Shown piece by piece: positions 14,319-16,939 of a DNA stretch of 16,939 nucleotides (position 1 is the stretch's first letter; each line of letters opens with the position of its first letter). The notes beneath the pieces were generated by a model. It made no database searches and was not told the origin of the DNA. It saw only the letters and a program-made list of their open reading frames with translations. Position numbers and translations under genes: made by a program. Origin of the DNA: a bacterium (GTDB lineage: Bacteria; Chloroflexota; Dormibacteria; UBA8260; Bog-877). The stretch lies in the NCBI GenBank assembly GCA_021791455.1, contig JAJYWM010000218.1, positions 1 to 16,939 on the forward strand. The letters run 5' to 3'.

Positions 14319-16262
14319 TCAGCCTCCGGGGGGAGGGGTCGGCGCTGGTGCCGGCGCACCTGCCGGGTGAGGACTGGGGCCGGCCTGCGCGATCGGGCCC
14401 TGCCCGACCAGGCCGGACCCGGACAGCACGATGGCCGCGATCTCCTCTGTCTCATACCCACTGTGGACGGCCCACCCGTAGGCGAGGAGCCCGACCATGA
14501 TCACGACCAACACGTCGGCCGGGAAGGGTATGCCGATGGTCTTGGGGCCGCTCACGTAACCGAGGAAGGCGGCCCCGAACGAGCTGTAATACGAGATCGC
14601 GAACATGGATAGCAGGTAGAAGATCAGCCACCAGGTGCTGCTGACCGCCTTGCGACCCTCCTCGTTGGATATGTACCAGAGAGCGCCGGTGAAGCCCATG
14701 ATCAGGCAGATGGTGACGAAGTAGAAGACCCCGAACGCGGGGTGCGCCACCGCCGCCGGGTTCGCCACCAAGGCGAACTGCCCCCAGCGTTGCACGAGGA
14801 TCCACAGGGCGAGGAACACAGCGCCCAGAACTGCTCCGGCCCCGGGGTTGATCCACCCCTTCATCGGTGCGTAGAACCAGACGAAGAGGGGAAGGGCCAC
14901 GAAAACCGCGGCAAAGACGATGGCCAGCGTCGAGAAGTCTGACCAGAAGACGATCAGGGTTGCCCCGAGGAACCCGATCGGGGACAGTATCTCGGCCCCC
15001 CAGAGGCGGAAGGGCCTGGTCAGCGATCCCGCGGTGCGCCGCAGGATGGGCAGCCCGATCCCGCCCATGATGTAGGTCAGGACGGTGGCCGAGGTGATGA
15101 TGCCCACCAGCTCGTACCAGCTCGGGAGGGGCAGGAAGAAGACCGCGCCGACCACGGTCGATGCGATCAGGGCCAACCAGGGGATCTTGAACCGAGAGGT
15201 GATCCCCTGGAACCAGTTGGGGAGGTACCCCACCACCGACATCCCGTAGACGGTCCGACTCGAGGTGCCGAGGTAGATGTAGCCCGTTCCGGTCGGGGAG
15301 ACGAAGGCGTCGATCAGCAGGATGGTGGCGAAACCGCCCAGCAGAGCGGTTCCGGAGCCCTTCATCAGGACGTAGAAAGGCGCATCGGCGGCGGCACTGC
15401 CCGAGGCCGCCAGCTTGGCCCAGTCGCCCACGTGGACGTGGAAGAACCCCCAGTTGATGCCGCCGGTGAAGGCCACCTGGAGCAGCACGTAGATCACCAT
15501 CCCCGCCAGGATGGAGGCGATGGTCGCGATGGGCACGTCCCGCTGCGGGTTGCGGGCCTCACCGCCAAAGTCCAGCGCCTGCCGGAATCCCAGGTACGAG
15601 AAGACGATTCCGGTGGTGGCGACAGCTCCCAGGACGGGCTGGGTACCGAGCGGGAAGAAGCCTCCATAGCTGCCGAAGTTCTTGGTGTGCAGGTCCAGGA
15701 TCAGCAGAAAGATGATTGTCAACCCGGGGATCAGGAACTTCCAGCCGGTGACGAACGCGTTGAACTGGCTGAGGAAGCGGATTCCCACGTAGTTGATGAT
15801 GAAGAACAGGATCATCAGGCCGATCCCGAAGAGGATGCCACCGGGCCAGATCAGCTCCGAGCTGGAGTTGACGATGCCGTGGATGTACGAGCTGGCGTAT
15901 GTCACCACCGCCTCGGCCTCGATGGCGGGCACCGAGACCGCGGAGAGCAGATACGTCCAGCCCAGGATGAAGCCGGTGTAGCCGCCGTGGGTCAGGTGAG
16001 GGTAGCGGACGATCGCCCCGCTGCGGGGCATCATGCCGGAAACCTCGGCGTAGTTCAGGGCGACGAACAAAACGAGCACGCCGCCCACGATCCAGGAGAT
16101 GATCGCGCCCGGCCCCGCCACGGCCGCGGACGCGATCGCGGCGAAGAGCCAGCCGGAGCCGATGATGCCTCCCATCGACAGAAAGAAGAGCTGCCAGACC
16201 GACATGTGCCGGTCTAACTTCCTATCCGAAGCCTCGTAGTCAGGTTTGGCTGCCACAGCCAT
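14319..16262 (-). CDS. APC-superfamily amino-acid permease
   Basis: Predicted 647-aa inner-membrane transporter with at least twelve hydrophobic helices. TM1 carries the APC signature GGIIGSGWLF (about 31-40), where the unwound helix binds the amino-acid backbone. It is followed by LNYAEVSGMMPRSGAIVRYP, usual for TM2-TM3. FSYLGFRQALDFGGEARNPQ in the middle is the conserved TM6 to intracellular-loop block. The protein is longer than the usual 450-500 aa because of extra C-terminal helices, and it ends in a Pro/Ala/Gly-rich tail of about 30 residues. Length and blocks recall aspartate:proton-symporter-like members, but substrate is not certain. ATG 16262 has GGGAGGTG 7 nt upstream. It is transcribed alone, with its own terminator, and divergent from the small unknown gene. 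Confidence 0.92.
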   Translation of the reverse strand: MAVAAKPDYEASDRKLDRHMSVWQLFFLSMGGIIGSGWLFAAIASAAVAGPGAIISWIVGGVLVLFVALNYAEVSGMMPRSGAIVRYPHLTHGGYTGFILGWTYLLSAVSVPAIEAEAVVTYASSYIHGIVNSSSELIWPGGILFGIGLMILFFIINYVGIRFLSQFNAFVTGWKFLIPGLTIIFLLILDLHTKNFGSYGGFFPLGTQPVLGAVATTGIVFSYLGFRQALDFGGEARNPQRDVPIATIASILAGMVIYVLLQVAFTGGINWGFFHVHVGDWAKLAASGSAAADAPFYVLMKGSGTALLGGFATILLIDAFVSPTGTGYIYLGTSSRTVYGMSVVGYLPNWFQGITSRFKIPWLALIASTVVGAVFFLPLPSWYELVGIITSATVLTYIMGGIGLPILRRTAGSLTRPFRLWGAEILSPIGFLGATLIVFWSDFSTLAIVFAAVFVALPLFVWFYAPMKGWINPGAGAVLGAVFLALWILVQRWGQFALVANPAAVAHPAFGVFYFVTICLIMGFTGALWYISNEEGRKAVSSTWWLIFYLLSMFAISYYSSFGAAFLGYVSGPKTIGIPFPADVLVVIMVGLLAYGWAVHSGYETEEIAAIVLSGSGLVGQGPIAQAGPSPHPAGAPAPAPTPPPGG

Positions 16263-16333
16263 CTAGTCACACCTCCCTGCAATCGCTGTGAGGCACGGGC
16301 TGCCTGGAACCCTTCGCCCGCCCTCGATCCCTA

Positions 16334-16363
16334 TTGCGGGCAAGGTTAGGGACTCGCGGGCAA
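16334..16363. promoter_or_regulatory. Two TTGCGGGCAA-like repeats 20 bp apart
   Basis: TTGCGGGCAA (16334-16343) is an inverted repeat of TTGC around GG. TCGCGGGCAA (16354-16363) repeats it with one change. Start-to-start distance is exactly 20 bp, about two helical turns, which would place both on the same DNA face. They lie between the divergent permease gene and the small gene at 16436, so a shared operator is possible. No cognate protein can be named. Confidence 0.4.
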
Positions 16364-16416
16364 TTTGTGAAGGGGCTTGACAAACTCCGGCCCCTGTTCC
16401 AGGTTGGCGGGAGAGG

Positions 16417-16422
16417 TATATT
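16417..16422 (+). promoter_or_regulatory. Putative -10 box (TATATT) of the small unknown gene
   Basis: TATATT ends 13 nt before ATG 16436, which would leave a leader of only about 6 nt. The nearby GGGAGAGG lies upstream of the expected transcription start and is too far from the ATG to act as a ribosome site. No matching -35 is seen at 17 bp. Confidence 0.4.
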
Positions 16423-16435
16423 CGCCACTGTTGAT

Positions 16436-16840
16436 ATGGATGAGCTAAGTTCCCTGGAGCAGCCGGACCAGGACTTTGAACGCCTGGCGTCCTCGCTCAG
16501 GGCCGACTCCGGCGACCTCAACACCTTCTTGGAGGTGCTCGCATCCAAGTTCGAGGGGGCGTTGCCGGGACGCGCCCGCATCGACTATCAGACCAGCGGG
16601 ATGCTGCGTCGCTCGAAGTCGGTTCGCCGGATCCAGATCCAGATGGGCGACGACCATTTCGAACTGCTCCGGGACCGGGGAGCGATTCTGGCGAAGCGCA
16701 CCAAGGTGGTCAGAGGGATCGCCCTGAAGAACGAGGAGCTCAACCTCGACAGTTGGGTCGAGGCGCTCACCCGGGCTCTGGTGAGGCAGAGCGCGGCCAG
16801 TTCCGCCGACCGCCAGGCCCTGGAACGTCTGCTAGGCTGA
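16436..16840 (+). CDS. Hypothetical protein, 134 aa, family not recognised
   Basis: I do not recognise this family. Starting at ATG 16436 gives 134 residues: an acidic, probably helical N-terminus (MDELSSLEQPDQDFERLASS), then a mixed alpha/beta stretch with alternating hydrophobics (RRIQIQMGDDHFELLRD). A C-terminal amphipathic region follows, with NLDSWVEALTRALVRQSA and a final ALERLLG. There is no signal peptide, membrane segment or Cys/His metal site. The frame is open upstream to ATG 16334, but the early part covers the promoter-like TATATT and the paired repeats, so the shorter start is preferred. A second gene begins 6 nt after its stop, so the two are likely co-expressed. Codon use resembles that of its neighbours, which supports it as a real gene. 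Confidence 0.7.
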   Translation: MDELSSLEQPDQDFERLASSLRADSGDLNTFLEVLASKFEGALPGRARIDYQTSGMLRRSKSVRRIQIQMGDDHFELLRDRGAILAKRTKVVRGIALKNEELNLDSWVEALTRALVRQSAASSADRQALERLLG

Positions 16841-16846
16841 GCGAAA

Positions 16847-16939
16847 GTGCGCTTTTTTCGCGGCGGAGGCGGCGGGCAGCTGACCCCAGAGCAGCAGCAG
16901 CGCCTGGAGCAAAGCCGCCAGATGGTCGAGTCCGGGGGG
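16847..16939 (+). CDS. Start of a gene cut by the window end, hypothetical
   Basis: An open frame begins with GTG 16847, 6 nt after the preceding stop, and stays open through its 31 visible codons. The product starts MRFFRGGGGGQLTPEQQQRL, with a glycine run followed by a polar, likely helical segment rich in Gln and Glu. There is no clear ribosome site, which is consistent with coupling to the upstream gene. Too little is visible to assign a family. Confidence 0.45.
   Translation, partial: MRFFRGGGGGQLTPEQQQRLEQSRQMVESGG

Noticed and set aside
13518..14612. Plus-strand open frame of 364 codons
   Set aside because: Runs antisense through the MFS gene, across the terminator hairpin and into the permease gene. 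Its composition is low-complexity polar (Gln, Asp, His, Arg).
15432..16217. Plus-strand open frame of 261 codons
   Set aside because: Antisense to the APC permease gene. The Asp/Gln/Glu-rich product mirrors hydrophobic codons on the other strand.
16377..16422. TTGACA at 16377-16382 as -35 of the small gene
   Set aside because: The spacer to TATATT is 34 bp, too long for one promoter. No -10 lies 16-18 bp after the TTGACA.

Overview
The window is about 16.9 kb of GC-rich, densely packed bacterial chromosome with very short intergenic gaps. GTG and TTG starts are frequent, and several genes appear to be transcribed without a leader. One product is a DUF1707/LiaF-like protein, a combination typical of Actinomycetota and some neighbouring high-GC lineages such as Chloroflexota/Dormibacterota. 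No rRNA or marker gene is present, so the phylum cannot be fixed. I see no tRNA, CRISPR array, transposase or phage gene. The theme is membrane transport and its control.

Layout, left to right. (1) 122-793 (-): a DUF1707/LiaF-like protein. (2) 1014-4791 (+): a four-gene tungstate/molybdate uptake operon, made of a WtpA-type lipoprotein, a permease, an ATPase and a one-component regulator that fuses an XRE helix-turn-helix to an oxyanion-binding PBP-like domain. Every junction in it overlaps. (3) 4938-8463 (-): a four-gene divalent-metal ABC importer (binding lipoprotein, ATPase, two different ABC-3 permeases). A Fur-family regulator (8626-9114, +) is divergent from it across a shared control region with a good Fur/Zur-type box. 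(4) 9329-14168 (-): a probable operon of MFS exporter, MscS-type channel, MBL-fold hydrolase and a Sad-like aldehyde dehydrogenase. (5) 14319-16262 (-): an APC-family amino-acid permease with a strong terminator hairpin behind it. (6) 16436-16840 (+): a small protein I do not recognise, followed by the first 31 codons of another gene that runs off the window.

Two uptake operons here each carry a likely dedicated sensor. The tungstate/molybdate operon ends with a regulator that can bind the imported anion, and a long dyad brackets its promoter. The metal importer is paired with a Fur-like repressor, and a 7-1-7 box covers its promoter. The most informative non-coding signals are these two control regions, a pair of TTGCGGGCAA-like half-palindromes 20 bp apart at 16334-16363, and TANNNT boxes only 6-7 nt upstream of three start codons.
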